From: Sphingobacterium olei
GTDB lineage: Bacteria > Bacteroidota > Bacteroidia > Sphingobacteriales > Sphingobacteriaceae
NCBI RefSeq assembly: GCF_005048855.1
Contig: NZ_SUME01000002.1
Span: 415,057 to 479,056, forward strand
Direction: 5' to 3'
DNA length: 64,000 nt
Shown: piece after piece, positions 33,688 through 43,180 of the stretch
Position numbering within the stretch: the stretch's first letter is position 1
How the letters are laid out: every line of letters starts with the position of its first letter
Notes under the pieces: model-generated
The model's input: the letters and a program-made list of their open reading frames with translations, nothing else
The model's database searches: none
What the model was told of the DNA's origin: nothing
Made by a program: the position numbers and the translations under genes

Positions 33688-34524
33688 CTATTTAGAAATT
33701 ACCAACAATTGTCCCACCGAAAGGTTATCGGATCCCATTGCATTCAACTGTTTGATTTGATCCACAGAGACATTATAGCGCGTACTCAGCGAATACAAGG
33801 TCTCAGAAGCCTTTACTTCGTGAATAACCATCGCAACAGGAGACTTTATTTTTTCTGTTTGTACAGGCGGTGCAGTATCCGTCTTGACTTCAATGATACT
33901 GACGACTTTCTCTTCTCGCTCTTCTTTCTCTACATGCGATTCAGCACGATCATATTGGTGTAACTGATAGCGCTCTATCAGATCAATCAACAGTTCAGGG
34001 TAACGAGGATTTGTAGCATATCCAGCATCTTTCAAACCCCGTGCCCAGCCTTTATAATCATCTTTATCCAAGGTAAAGAGCTTTTCATATCGCTTCCTAA
34101 GCAAAAATTGAGAATGATCTCTAAAAGATTCTTCGGGGTCACCGTATACCCTAAAACAATCATTAGGATTATCATCATCTCTAGCGATACTTTTCCCATT
34201 CCACACTCCACCACATTTAATACCGAAATGATTATTCGCCTCCCGGGCAAGGTAGCTGTTACCATTGCCGGATTCCAGCAAAGCTTGTGCTAATTTGATA
34301 CTAGCAGGGATGCCGTATTGGTTCATTTCGCGTATCGCGATGTTCTTGTACTGATCGATATAGGTTAGACCCGAAATAGACGTCGGTTTTGTCTTTTTAT
34401 TTGTGTTTACCGTTCCGGTATGTCCGTCGTTTCTGTCATTCGGATTCCTCAGAACAGTTCCTCGCTTACTCGCACAGGAACTTAACAGAAGTGCAAAGAT
34501 TAATATAGCTAGATATGATTTCAT
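33688..34524 (-). CDS. Glucosaminidase-domain lipoprotein with C-terminal LysM
   Basis: The 278-residue protein has lipobox 'LLSSC' (Cys17) and a glucosaminidase (FlgJ/LytD-type) domain at about 55-190, with 'GIPASIKLAQALLESGNGNS' containing the catalytic Glu. 'NNHFGIKCGG' and 'GWARGLKDAGYATNPRYPELL' follow. A low-complexity linker leads to a LysM domain at about 232-277 ('ASETLYSLSTRYNVSVDQIK'). It should bind and cut peptidoglycan glycan strands. The next gene upstream is a paralogue without LysM. Confidence 0.9.
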   Translation of the reverse strand: MKSYLAILIFALLLSSCASKRGTVLRNPNDRNDGHTGTVNTNKKTKPTSISGLTYIDQYKNIAIREMNQYGIPASIKLAQALLESGNGNSYLAREANNHFGIKCGGVWNGKSIARDDDNPNDCFRVYGDPEESFRDHSQFLLRKRYEKLFTLDKDDYKGWARGLKDAGYATNPRYPELLIDLIERYQLHQYDRAESHVEKEEREEKVVSIIEVKTDTAPPVQTEKIKSPVAMVIHEVKASETLYSLSTRYNVSVDQIKQLNAMGSDNLSVGQLLVISK

Positions 34525-34545
34525 CGAATACGAAGATACGCGATT

Positions 34546-35052
34546 CTACTTGATTTTTAAATCATACTGATCAAGATCATACCGATTGATCGTAGATAAT
34601 ACCCTACTTTTCCAATCTCCACTGACCGAATATCCCGAACGGGCAATACCCGCTATCCAAGATTGGTAATCTGTGGAAGAGCGACTTTCGAATAAGGATT
34701 GGGTGGCTTTCTTTCTTTTTAATAAAGCTACGAAATCGCGGTAAGAAGATAGTACAGATTCATATCCTTTATAAGCAGAACGAATCACCGAGCTGCTGTT
34801 TTGACCTTTGATTCCGAAGTGATTGTTTAAGTGTTTTGCAATTTTACTATTCCCGTAAGCACTTTCATGAATAGCTACTGCTAAAATCACAGATGCTGGC
34901 ACACCTGTTTCTCGCATAAGTTGTTGTGCAACGTCCTTGTATTCATCAATATAACTCGAAGGTGAAAATTTCTTCTGACCAAAAGTCATTGTAATTGACG
35001 ACAGGCACAATACAATTAACAGCAACATCCTGCTGCATAACGATTTTTGCAT
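34546..35052 (-). CDS. Glucosaminidase-domain protein, short paralogue
   Basis: The 168-residue protein has a signal peptide and one glucosaminidase domain. It carries the same motif set as its neighbour: 'GVPASVILAVAIHESAYGNS' with the catalytic Glu, 'NNHFGIKG' and 'SWIAGIARSGYSVSGDWK'. It lacks both the lipobox Cys and the LysM domain, so it may be periplasmic rather than anchored. The 21-base gap between the two genes points to tandem duplication within one operon. Confidence 0.88.
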   Translation of the reverse strand: MQKSLCSRMLLLIVLCLSSITMTFGQKKFSPSSYIDEYKDVAQQLMRETGVPASVILAVAIHESAYGNSKIAKHLNNHFGIKGQNSSSVIRSAYKGYESVLSSYRDFVALLKRKKATQSLFESRSSTDYQSWIAGIARSGYSVSGDWKSRVLSTINRYDLDQYDLKIK

Positions 35053-35074
35053 ATCCTTTTTTTTAATTCAACAA

Positions 35075-35710
35075 TTACTTTTTGCGTAACACAAAAAGTC
35101 CATCTCTGATTGGCAAAATCAATTTTTCAACCCGTATATCCTTTGCCAATGTACTATTTAAATCAACAATCCGCTGGGTTTGTGCATCTGGCATTTCGTC
35201 AAAAACCTTGCCTTTCCACAGCACATTATCAATTAAGATTAACCCGCCCGGAGGCACACGGTCAATCAACATATCGAAATAAATTAAATTCCTCTTTTTA
35301 TCCGCATCTATAAATACCAAGTCGAAATCGCCTTCAATCGTAGGGATTACACTCCCGGCATCTCCTATGTGGTATTTGATATTCCTGGCATATCCCGATT
35401 CCAAAAAGTAGCCGGAAATACGCTCCTCCTGCTCTTCATTGATGTCTATCGTGTGTAATACACCTCCCTGCTTTAACCCCTCCGCTAAACATAACGTCGC
35501 ATACCCCGTAAAAGTACCTATCTCCAAAATTTGCTTGGGCGAGACCAATTTACTCAGCATCGAAAGCACTCGTCCTTGATAATGCCCAGATAGCATATGG
35601 GGCATAGTTTCTTTCAGATAAGTCTCCCTATTTATCCTTCTCAACAATGCGTTTTCGTCATCGCAGGTCAGCTCTAAATAAGAATTTATTTGATCTTCAT
35701 TTTGAAACAT
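35075..35710 (-). CDS. O-methyltransferase (CCoAOMT-like)
   Basis: The 211-residue protein has the caffeoyl-CoA O-methyltransferase-type fold: 'ILEIGTFTGYATLCLAEGL' (SAM loop, about 61-79), 'TIDINEEQEE', 'DLVFIDADKKRNLIYFD' (metal-binding Asp) and 'GGLILIDNVLWKGKV'. Bacterial members methylate catechols and various hydroxylated compounds; the substrate is not predictable here. It lies 22 bases upstream of the short glucosaminidase gene and is probably first in that operon. Confidence 0.88.
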   Translation of the reverse strand: MFQNEDQINSYLELTCDDENALLRRINRETYLKETMPHMLSGHYQGRVLSMLSKLVSPKQILEIGTFTGYATLCLAEGLKQGGVLHTIDINEEQEERISGYFLESGYARNIKYHIGDAGSVIPTIEGDFDLVFIDADKKRNLIYFDMLIDRVPPGGLILIDNVLWKGKVFDEMPDAQTQRIVDLNSTLAKDIRVEKLILPIRDGLFVLRKK

Positions 35711-35803
35711 ACCTGCAAATGTACTGAACTTATTTTATATCGTGTATATTCTGATGATTTCGGGATGACAATTCCACAGGTATTGGATTCAATTGCAAAC
35801 AAA

Positions 35804-35839
35804 AAAAAGCCTCTATTTAGACTAAAATAGAGGCTTTTT
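35804..35839. terminator. Terminator downstream of folE, also facing the methyltransferase gene
   Basis: AAAAAGCCTCTATTT and its perfect mirror AAATAGAGGCTTTTT form a 15-base stem around a short loop, with A- and T-runs at both ends. It ends folE transcripts on the minus strand. Confidence 0.88.
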
Positions 35840-35864
35840 ACGTAGAAAGAATAATTTCAACGCG

Positions 35865-36494
35865 TTAATCTAACGAGGCAGTAATCAGTCTCAGAAACTC
35901 CGATCGTGTAACATCATTTTGAAAAGCACCGGTAAAAGCCGAAGTTGTCGTCACCGAGTTTTGCTTCTGCACACCTCGCATGGCCATACACATATGTTTA
36001 CATTCGATCACTACTGCTACTCCTGCAGGGTTCAATGTTTGCTGGATACAATCGCGGATCTCATTCGTGAGGCGTTCTTGTACCTGTAGACGACGAGCGT
36101 AGATATCCACCACCCGTGGAATCTTGCTTAAACCAACAATATGACCGTTAGGGATATAGGCGATATGGGCTTTACCAAAAAACGGCAACATGTGATGTTC
36201 ACACATGGAATATACCTCAATATCCTTAACCACCACCATTTGGCTATATTCTTCTTCAAACATCGCACCTCTCAATACTTCTGCCGCATCGATATCATAA
36301 CCGTGCGTCAAAAACTGCAATGCTTTTGCCACGCGTTCCGGTGTTTTGAGAAGACCTTCCCGATTTGGATCTTCGCCTAATGCTTCTAAAATATCTCTAT
36401 AGTGATTTGCTACACGTTCCACGTGTTGTGTATTGTACTGGTCTATCTTAACATAGCCATCTAATTCTTCATTGAAATCCGTAGGATTACTCAT
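35865..36494 (-). CDS. folE: GTP cyclohydrolase I
   Basis: The 209-residue protein has the FolE zinc motifs '[20 protein letters not shown]' and '[11 protein letters not shown]', plus '[20 protein letters not shown]' of the active-site pocket. It converts GTP to dihydroneopterin triphosphate. A frame extends to 36629, but that region overlaps the PTPS gene and is not family-like, so ATG 36494 (MSNPTDF) is used. It lies 19 bases after the PTPS gene on the same strand. Confidence 0.95.
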   Translation of the reverse strand: MSNPTDFNEELDGYVKIDQYNTQHVERVANHYRDILEALGEDPNREGLLKTPERVAKALQFLTHGYDIDAAEVLRGAMFEEEYSQMVVVKDIEVYSMCEHHMLPFFGKAHIAYIPNGHIVGLSKIPRVVDIYARRLQVQERLTNEIRDCIQQTLNPAGVAVVIECKHMCMAMRGVQKQNSVTTTSAFTGAFQNDVTRSEFLRLITASLD

Positions 36495-36513
36495 TTCTAA
36501 TTGATTTTTATAA

Positions 36514-36927
36514 TTATTCGCCGTAATATTCGACGGCGTTATTTTCTGTTTCGTGTAATCTAACACAGTGTAACTGGACGCCTTCCGCTTCAAAAAACGG
36601 TTTGAGTACATGGAATATCTCCATGCCAATTACTTCTGTAGACGCCATCTTGCCTTGCATGAAATCTACATCCAAATTGACATTTTTATGGTCTAATTTC
36701 TCAATAACATGCAAATTGATTATCTTTTTCATTACCTTCAGGTCGATCAAAAAACCAGTCTTGGGATTAATTTCGCCTTTTACGGTAACAAATAGCTCGT
36801 AATTATGTCCATGCCAATTGGGGTTCGAACAGTTACCAAATGTTTCCTCATTCTTTTCCAAAGACCATTCTTCACGATGCAACTTATGCGCCGCACTGAA
36901 TCGTTCTCTTCTTGTAATGTATACCAT
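36514..36927 (-). CDS. 6-pyruvoyl-tetrahydropterin synthase / QueD-family protein
   Basis: The 137-residue protein has the PTPS fold with zinc histidines in 'FSAAHKL' and 'NWHGHNY' and the catalytic Cys in '[13 protein letters not shown]'. The CxNPNxHGHNY form resembles eukaryotic PTPS more than the short CxxxHGH of QueD. It acts on dihydroneopterin triphosphate, the product of the folE gene 19 bases downstream. The pair could feed tetrahydrobiopterin or queuosine precursors; the motif favours the former, but other que genes may lie elsewhere. Confidence 0.87.
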   Translation of the reverse strand: MVYITRRERFSAAHKLHREEWSLEKNEETFGNCSNPNWHGHNYELFVTVKGEINPKTGFLIDLKVMKKIINLHVIEKLDHKNVNLDVDFMQGKMASTEVIGMEIFHVLKPFFEAEGVQLHCVRLHETENNAVEYYGE

Positions 36928-36931
36928 AATG

Positions 36932-36939
36932 CAAAGATA
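36932..36939 (-). promoter_or_regulatory. -7 box (TATCTTTG) of the PTPS-folE operon, predicts a leaderless mRNA
   Basis: On the minus strand TATCTTTG is a perfect TAnnTTTG. Only four bases (CATT) separate it from the ATG at 36927, so transcription should start at or beside the start codon. Confidence 0.6.
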
Positions 36940-36986
36940 ATCCTAAAAAACTATATTTTAGCACTTCAAATCCATTACTCTATAAT

Positions 36987-37610
36987 ATGACTATATTAAT
37001 AGTAGCTGCTACAAAAGACGAAATTCTTCCTAGCATTCCTTTGTTGGAAAAAAGAAACATCCCCTATTTAATAACGGGGGTCGGAATGGTTGCTACAGCC
37101 TACCACCTTGGACAAGAGCTCCTTAAAAATAAATACGATCTTATTCTCAACGTTGGGATAGCTGGGGCGTTCGGCAACAATAAAAATATCGGAGATGTGA
37201 TTTATATCAGTAAAGATAGCATTGCTGAATTGGGCGCAGAAGATGGCCAGCAGTTTTTATCCTTGGAAGAATTGGGATTTGGAACTTCTTCTTGGAGTGG
37301 CGTTATTCCGTCCAACATTGTTCTGGATCTACCGCAAGCGGAGGCGATAAGTGTCAACACCATACACGGCAACGAAAAAAGTATCCTGAAAATTAGAAAC
37401 CGACTACCTCAAATAGAAATCGAAAGCATGGAGGGAGCAGCAGTATATTATGTGGCTTCGCTGGAAAATACAGCAGCAATACAGGTTAGAGCTATTTCTA
37501 ACTATGTAAAAAAAAGAAATAAGACAACTTGGAATATCCCACTAGCTATCGAAAACCTCAATCTTTGGCTACAGAATTTTATCGAGAACCAGTACACAAC
37601 TATTTATTAG
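36987..37610 (+). CDS. mqnB: Futalosine hydrolase
   Basis: The 207-residue protein is a nucleoside phosphorylase-fold hydrolase with 'LITGVGMVATAYHLGQ', 'LNVGIAGAFGNN', the active-site 'IESMEGAAVYYVA' and the MqnB-type 'RAISNYVKKRNKTTWNI' end. It splits futalosine in the alternative (futalosine) menaquinone pathway. The other mqn genes are not in the window. It runs divergently from the PTPS-folE operon, with 59 bases between the two starts. Confidence 0.9.
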   Translation: MTILIVAATKDEILPSIPLLEKRNIPYLITGVGMVATAYHLGQELLKNKYDLILNVGIAGAFGNNKNIGDVIYISKDSIAELGAEDGQQFLSLEELGFGTSSWSGVIPSNIVLDLPQAEAISVNTIHGNEKSILKIRNRLPQIEIESMEGAAVYYVASLENTAAIQVRAISNYVKKRNKTTWNIPLAIENLNLWLQNFIENQYTTIY

Positions 37611-37667
37611 ATAGTCGCAAACGCTTATCAAAAATGACACACATCATGCTTTTTAACACCATATTCA

Positions 37668-37699
37668 TTGCGAAATATCAATTTTAAATAGTAGTTTTG
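37668..37699 (+). promoter_or_regulatory. Promoter of pdhB (TTG, 21 bases, TAGTTTTG)
   Basis: TTG at 37668-37670 and TAGTTTTG at 37692-37699 are 21 bases apart, close to the Bacteroidota optimum. The predicted start lies about 29 bases before the ATG. Confidence 0.6.
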
Positions 37700-37734
37700 C
37701 GTATTCGACAAAAAAGACACTATTTTACAAACTG

Positions 37735-38721
37735 ATGAGAGAAATACAATTCAGAGAAGCACTTCGTGAAGCTATGAACGAAGAAATGCGTAAAGATGAA
37801 ACCATATTTTTATTAGGTGAAGAAGTTGCAGAGTATAACGGTGCTTATAAAGTAAGCCAGGGTATGCTTGATGAATTTGGAGCAAAACGTGTAATTGATA
37901 CGCCAATTGCAGAATTGGGATTTGCAGGTATCGCTGTAGGTGCTGCTATGAACGGCCTGAAACCCATCGTCGAGTTCATGACATTCAACTTCTCTTTAGT
38001 AGCAATCGACCAAATAATCAATGCCGCTGCGAAGTTACGTCAAATGTCAGGCGGACAATTTTCATGTCCGATTGTATTTCGTGGACCAACAGGTAATGCA
38101 GGACAATTAGGTGCTCAACACTCACAAAACTTTGAAAACTGGTTTGCAAATACGCCCGGTCTAAAAGTAGTTATTCCTTCTAATCCATATGACGCAAAAG
38201 GTTTGTTAAAATCTTCGATCATTGATCCTGATCCAGTAATCTTCATGGAATCCGAAGTCATGTACGGTGATAAAGGAGAAGTTCCTGAAGAAGAATACTA
38301 CTTACCTATTGGTAAAGCAAATGTAGTAAAAGAAGGTACTGATGTTACTGTTGTTTCTTTCGGAAAAATGGTTCCTCGCGTAGTAATTCCTGCAGTAGAA
38401 GAGTTGACCAAAGAGGGAATCAGCGTAGAATTAATCGACTTACGTTCCGTTCGTCCAATTGATTTCGATGCAATCCTGACTTCTGTTAAGAAAACTAACC
38501 GACTAGTAGTCGTAGAAGAAGCATGGCCTTTGGCATCTATCTCCTCAGAGATTGCTTTTCGTGTACAAAAAGATGCATTTGATTATTTGGATGCGCCTGT
38601 AACGCGCGTTACATCTGCAGATGTTCCGTTGGCTTATGCACCTAATTTAGTGGAAGCTTCGTTACCAAGTATTACTAAAGTAGTAAAAGCTGTTAAAGAA
38701 GTATCTTACTTGAAAAAATAA
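37735..38721 (+). CDS. pdhB: Pyruvate dehydrogenase E1 component, beta subunit
   Basis: The 328-residue protein matches E1-beta closely: 'LLGEEVAEYNGAYKVSQGML' at the N-terminus, 'RVIDTPIAELGFAGIAVGAA' and 'FRGPTGNAGQLGAQHSQNFE'. A transketolase C-terminal domain includes 'VELIDLRSVRPIDFDAI' and 'VVVEEAWPLASISSEIAF'. With the alpha subunit it forms the thiamine-dependent E1 that decarboxylates pyruvate. The alpha and E2 genes are not adjacent, and the gene has its own promoter and terminator. Confidence 0.95.
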   Translation: MREIQFREALREAMNEEMRKDETIFLLGEEVAEYNGAYKVSQGMLDEFGAKRVIDTPIAELGFAGIAVGAAMNGLKPIVEFMTFNFSLVAIDQIINAAAKLRQMSGGQFSCPIVFRGPTGNAGQLGAQHSQNFENWFANTPGLKVVIPSNPYDAKGLLKSSIIDPDPVIFMESEVMYGDKGEVPEEEYYLPIGKANVVKEGTDVTVVSFGKMVPRVVIPAVEELTKEGISVELIDLRSVRPIDFDAILTSVKKTNRLVVVEEAWPLASISSEIAFRVQKDAFDYLDAPVTRVTSADVPLAYAPNLVEASLPSITKVVKAVKEVSYLKK

Positions 38722-38741
38722 GAACTTAATTTATTATAAAT

Positions 38742-38783
38742 AAAAGAAGGTTGATTTTTGAATTCAAAAGTCAACCTTCTTTT
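38742..38783. terminator. Bidirectional terminator between pdhB and the glycan locus
   Basis: AAAAGAAGGTTGA (38742-38754) pairs with TCAACCTTCTTTT (38771-38783). The inner TTTTTG/CAAAAG extends the stem around AATT. It closes both pdhB and the minus-strand glycan operon. Confidence 0.9.
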
Positions 38784-38792
38784 ATTATCGTA

Positions 38793-41072
38793 CTATTTGA
38801 TAATCTTCTTGGTTCTGTTTTTCATCTCTAAGCGGATGAATTCATTTTCCTTCCATGCTCCCTCGAGGATATTGTTGTCCATGCCGTGGAGCTTAAAGTC
38901 AACATTCCATTCTTTGGGCCAGGTTGGTAAAACATATACTTCATCGCCTACTTCCTGCATTAACATCTCCTGCAACCCTATCATACCACTTCCGCCCCAG
39001 TTATGATCTGGTACCCAATCAAAACCCGGACCCCAGAATGCCGGGAATCGTCTCCCGCTATCCTCCAATTTTTTAGACAGCAAGTCTTTTGCCTCATCGA
39101 TCAGACCTAGGCGGGCTGCAAAGATATTATGCTGTCTCCACCCGACATGGCTTCGAAACTTTTGCACATCTGGATCTAACAGATAGGTATTTTTTGCAAT
39201 CGTTAAACTATCGCGACCGACACCGAACATATCCCAAGGAAATACGGGGTACAGTTGAGGAGACTCCGTATTATTCATCCTTTCCCACACGATCGCCGGT
39301 GCAATTAGGGCCGTCCCATTTATTTCCCGAAAGGAAATCTCCGGCAAACGATCTAAAAACTTCTTCCAAAATTCCTTTCGTTCCGTTGAAAGTAATGTTT
39401 CAGGTAATTGACTTAGCTCCGACGCCACTCTTCGTAACCCGGCCAATGTGCTATTCGGGTTATACGCCATTTTATAGGTCTCAGCAGCGGTGCCTGGATA
39501 AATAATAAGTTTGCCTTTTTCGTCCAGTGCCTTACGTCCACGCCGATTGGCTAAATACTGATAATGTTCATCAAAAAACGTTAGCGAACTTTCTATTAAC
39601 GGGATATACTGTAAAATATCCTGTCGCTGATATCCGTGATACTTAAGAATCATATAGCAGAATTCCAACACATTATCCCATTGATATTCCAACCACGCAT
39701 TATATTCGATCCCGGCATCAAAATTCGCAGGTCTTTTCCAACCGTACTCGGCAGGATTTGGTAACCCAAAGTTTTCCAGTTGTTCGGTAAAGCTTGCCCC
39801 TCGATGTCCCCAATATATTTTTGTTCGCAGCTCGGCATTAGTTAACAAACGGTTGTAGAACTCAAATTGAGCAGGCATCATATCCAGATCTCCGGATCGC
39901 AACATGGGCCAATAGACTAACCGTTGGTTTTGAGCTGTAAATGTGCCTCCGCCCCAATTCCGGAAGTCAGGCGTAAAGGTATAACTAGAGTCAACAAAGA
40001 CCGGATCATAGGTAAATAGTCCGCCATTGAATTTCGTCGGATATTCCCCATAGGCGTTACAGGCCAGCATATACCGGAAAAGTTGATAGTTGCGCCCTAT
40101 CCTAAATCCCAAGTCGGATTCATCTTTCTCATAATTAATTTTGATATGGCTTCTATTCCAAAAATCTGCCCACCAAGTTAGTGTCTTCGATTGCGCCAAT
40201 TTTGTTGTCGGGTTCTGAACACGCTGCGTAACGGTAGATTTCCATCCCGCAAGCGAATCTTGCGCATTGAAAAGCGAAATTTGAAAACGATTGGATCTAG
40301 CAGATTTACTGTCGAAACGCCAATATTTAAATGCCGTATTCTGGTATTTCCCAAATCCAGTATCCTTAAACGTCAAATTTCGCAGGGCAAGAACTCCCCC
40401 AGAAATACGTTCTTTCAACGGATTAACTAAAGAATCCTTATACGCTATCAATTGTTGCTGCTCTACCACCGTGTCAAAAGCAGTTGTAGGCAGATTGTGA
40501 TGGTAAAAATAAAAAAACGATGGCGCCACTTCAAACCGATCGGCCTTAGTAACTACTGTTGTCGGAGGAGCCCACTTCCATGAATTCATATTGTTTTCTC
40601 TTCCTTTTGGGAAGAGATCTTCAAATCGCCAACTCTCATAGAAAACTTCACTTTCGATTTTTTGTACCCCGTTTACATGAATGTTAATAACAGACGAATA
40701 GACATCTACCCAAAGTTTAATTTCAGTTTCCTGTCCCTTCTTTCCTCCCCGAATGAGAATATCGCCGGTTTTTAAACGCAACAGCTGACTAAAATTATCT
40801 TTCAAGGGATTTGGCGATAACCTCAAGCGGATCCGGCCCTGTTTAAGTAAGGTATTATTCTCATCAAATGAACCGCTCTGTGCCATATAAAATAAGATAT
40901 CATTGTCTTCCACCCACACATTCAGACCGATATCTTTTCCCCCGAGCGGCATGGATTCAGCAGCATTTTTACTTTGGGTTGTCCACTGTATATTATATTT
41001 CTCCAGATCCGTTTGCCCAGATAGGCTTTCAGTTCCCAAAAACAACAGTAGAAATAGATATCTCAAACTCAT
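38793..41072 (-). CDS. DUF5703-domain glycoside hydrolase-like protein
   Basis: The 759-residue protein has a signal peptide (MSLRYLFLLLFLGTESLSGQ). An N-terminal DUF5703 beta-sandwich follows ('GGKDIGLNVWVEDNDILFYM', 'QSGSFDENNTLLKQGRIRLR'). The C-terminal half is an alpha-helical barrel like GH95-type enzymes ('RFMLACNAYGEYPTKFNGG' region, 'WGHRGASFTEQLENFGLP'). It is the last gene of the minus-strand glycan operon, ending at a strong terminator. The activity is not established for this group; a role on rhamnose- or fucose-containing side chains is inferred only from its neighbours. Confidence 0.8.
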   Translation of the reverse strand: MSLRYLFLLLFLGTESLSGQTDLEKYNIQWTTQSKNAAESMPLGGKDIGLNVWVEDNDILFYMAQSGSFDENNTLLKQGRIRLRLSPNPLKDNFSQLLRLKTGDILIRGGKKGQETEIKLWVDVYSSVINIHVNGVQKIESEVFYESWRFEDLFPKGRENNMNSWKWAPPTTVVTKADRFEVAPSFFYFYHHNLPTTAFDTVVEQQQLIAYKDSLVNPLKERISGGVLALRNLTFKDTGFGKYQNTAFKYWRFDSKSARSNRFQISLFNAQDSLAGWKSTVTQRVQNPTTKLAQSKTLTWWADFWNRSHIKINYEKDESDLGFRIGRNYQLFRYMLACNAYGEYPTKFNGGLFTYDPVFVDSSYTFTPDFRNWGGGTFTAQNQRLVYWPMLRSGDLDMMPAQFEFYNRLLTNAELRTKIYWGHRGASFTEQLENFGLPNPAEYGWKRPANFDAGIEYNAWLEYQWDNVLEFCYMILKYHGYQRQDILQYIPLIESSLTFFDEHYQYLANRRGRKALDEKGKLIIYPGTAAETYKMAYNPNSTLAGLRRVASELSQLPETLLSTERKEFWKKFLDRLPEISFREINGTALIAPAIVWERMNNTESPQLYPVFPWDMFGVGRDSLTIAKNTYLLDPDVQKFRSHVGWRQHNIFAARLGLIDEAKDLLSKKLEDSGRRFPAFWGPGFDWVPDHNWGGSGMIGLQEMLMQEVGDEVYVLPTWPKEWNVDFKLHGMDNNILEGAWKENEFIRLEMKNRTKKIIK

Positions 41073-41144
41073 ACTTATTATTCAATTTATTCGATGTACA
41101 GAACTTCAATTATCCCCTACAAATTTGCGCCGTAAACTAGTATA

Positions 41145-43166
41145 TTATCTTATACTTGGAAGCCACACCGACATATCGCCAAACTCCCGATTTCCCCAAG
41201 CAAAATAAGGCACCAATTTGATAGGCACTTCTTTTTTAGTGCTTACCGCCACCTCACGGTATAGACCATCCCAATCCTTATCGTTCTCAAGCAGCGCTTT
41301 GCCTTCCAAAAGTACAATATCCTGATTATGAATTTGGCGCACTACGGGTTTAAAATCGTCAAACAATTTGACTTTTAAATCAAATATATCTACATCTGCC
41401 GCTACGTCTTCTTTTTCCAAACAATACACAACAGGTCCGCGCATAACAGCCACCTGCCCTCGGCTCTCTTCCACTAACGGATTAGATTCCATAAAAGCTA
41501 CTTCCATTGGGATTGTAATTTGGATAACGTCACCTTTTTTTAGCTGGCCATCCAGCAAAGCATATCCCTTTTTGTTCTGAAATGCGATAGCTTTTCCATT
41601 TTTAACGACATCAAAACCCTTAGCCCAGCCCGGTATGCGCAGTTTTAAGGTATAATTAGCAGGAACATCTTTTACCTGTAAGGCAATTGATCCATCCCAT
41701 GGATAATTTGACACCTGCTCTACCTTAATGGCTTTTCCATGATGCCGCGTATCCAATACGTTTCCACCGTACAAGTTAACCCATATCTGACCTTCTGCCA
41801 CGCTATATGCATAATTGCTTACCTCAGCGACCGTACGTACCACATTGGGTGGGCAACAGTTGGACAATGAGATATAAGGTACTCTCTTTTTAGACCACCT
41901 TTGCTGAAACGGCAACTTATTCGAATAACTCAACGGATTGGTGTACAAAAACTTATCTCCATCCAAACTAATTCCAGACAACACGCTATTATACAATGCC
42001 AGTTCCATCACGTCGATAAATTTCGCATCTCCGGTGAGATTGGCCATACGCCAGTTCCATAACACATTGCCGATATTGGCGCAGGTTTCATTATGTGCCG
42101 TCAGGTTAGGCAATTGATAGTCTCGACCAAATGCTTGATGTATTTTCTGCACATCTTTTGGATCATACGATGTTCCATCCGGCGAAGTGCCATCATATAA
42201 CGAACCAACACCCCCTGTGATATACATTTTAGTCTGTGTCATGTCGTCCCAGATATTAAATAGACGATTGCTGAGTGTGGTGTCTTGCATTTCCGCACAA
42301 AGATCAGCTACACCGGCATACAGGTACGTGGCACGTACAGCATGCCCAATTGCTTTGTTTTGTTGCCTAAATGGAACACGGTCCTGATTATCATCTGTTC
42401 CATCTTCAATTTCTCCCTTGATATCAATCAAATGTTTGGCTAACTCGAGGTATTGAGGCTGTTTGGTGGTACGATAGAGTTCGATCACCCCCATATAATG
42501 GGAAGGGCAAATCGCATTACGCGCCAATGTCGGATTGGACTTTTTGTAAAAACCGTACAAATAGTCCGCAGCTCTTACCGCGATATCCAGAAGATTGGTT
42601 TCCCCGGTTACCCGATAATGTATGCAGGCAGCTGTCATCAAATGCCCGATATTATAGGATTCGAAGCTCAGGCGATCCTGAAATTCGATATTTAACCCGG
42701 CATTTCGCTGATCGATGGTGGCCTTTGTATAGATATATCCGTCAGCACGTTGTGCTTTGGCGATCACGGGGATCACCTCGTCCAGCAACTGGAGTAATTT
42801 TTTGTCCTTAGTCTGCGCATAGATGGCACAAACAGCTTCCAACGTCTTATAAAAATCGCCATCATGGAAGGAGGGGCCCTTATGCTCACCGGTCTGTAAG
42901 CCAGCCGCAATTTCAAAGTTGCGATAGGCATGACTGATCTCCGCATCGGTATACACATCCCATAAATGCGGCACCATACGATCTACACATACGGCTGTAC
43001 GATCTGCCCAAAATCCCCTTGTCCATGATACATCTCCCATGTTAATTGCTTGCTTTACAGCAAAGGGACTATCAGATGTATTCGTTATGGCTTTGTCCTG
43101 TCCATTTGCGATAGGCGCGCAGGCAAATGCAAGACCACATATATAAATTACTTTACTCCAGCTCAT
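41145..43166 (-). CDS. GH127 beta-L-arabinofuranosidase-family protein
   Basis: The 673-residue protein has a signal peptide and the GH127 (former DUF1680) alpha/alpha-barrel. The N-terminal 'WTRGFWADRTAVCVDRMVPH' is present, together with Glu360 in 'HNETCANIGNVLWNW' and the metal-binding Cys437-Cys438 in 'NCCPPNVVRT'. A C-terminal beta domain completes it. Characterised members release beta-L-arabinofuranose using a cysteine nucleophile with zinc, and some relatives act on other sugars. It is 14 bases downstream of the GH106 gene in the same operon. Confidence 0.9.
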   Translation of the reverse strand: MSWSKVIYICGLAFACAPIANGQDKAITNTSDSPFAVKQAINMGDVSWTRGFWADRTAVCVDRMVPHLWDVYTDAEISHAYRNFEIAAGLQTGEHKGPSFHDGDFYKTLEAVCAIYAQTKDKKLLQLLDEVIPVIAKAQRADGYIYTKATIDQRNAGLNIEFQDRLSFESYNIGHLMTAACIHYRVTGETNLLDIAVRAADYLYGFYKKSNPTLARNAICPSHYMGVIELYRTTKQPQYLELAKHLIDIKGEIEDGTDDNQDRVPFRQQNKAIGHAVRATYLYAGVADLCAEMQDTTLSNRLFNIWDDMTQTKMYITGGVGSLYDGTSPDGTSYDPKDVQKIHQAFGRDYQLPNLTAHNETCANIGNVLWNWRMANLTGDAKFIDVMELALYNSVLSGISLDGDKFLYTNPLSYSNKLPFQQRWSKKRVPYISLSNCCPPNVVRTVAEVSNYAYSVAEGQIWVNLYGGNVLDTRHHGKAIKVEQVSNYPWDGSIALQVKDVPANYTLKLRIPGWAKGFDVVKNGKAIAFQNKKGYALLDGQLKKGDVIQITIPMEVAFMESNPLVEESRGQVAVMRGPVVYCLEKEDVAADVDIFDLKVKLFDDFKPVVRQIHNQDIVLLEGKALLENDKDWDGLYREVAVSTKKEVPIKLVPYFAWGNREFGDMSVWLPSIR

Positions 43167-43180
43167 ATCTGTAATTCTTC

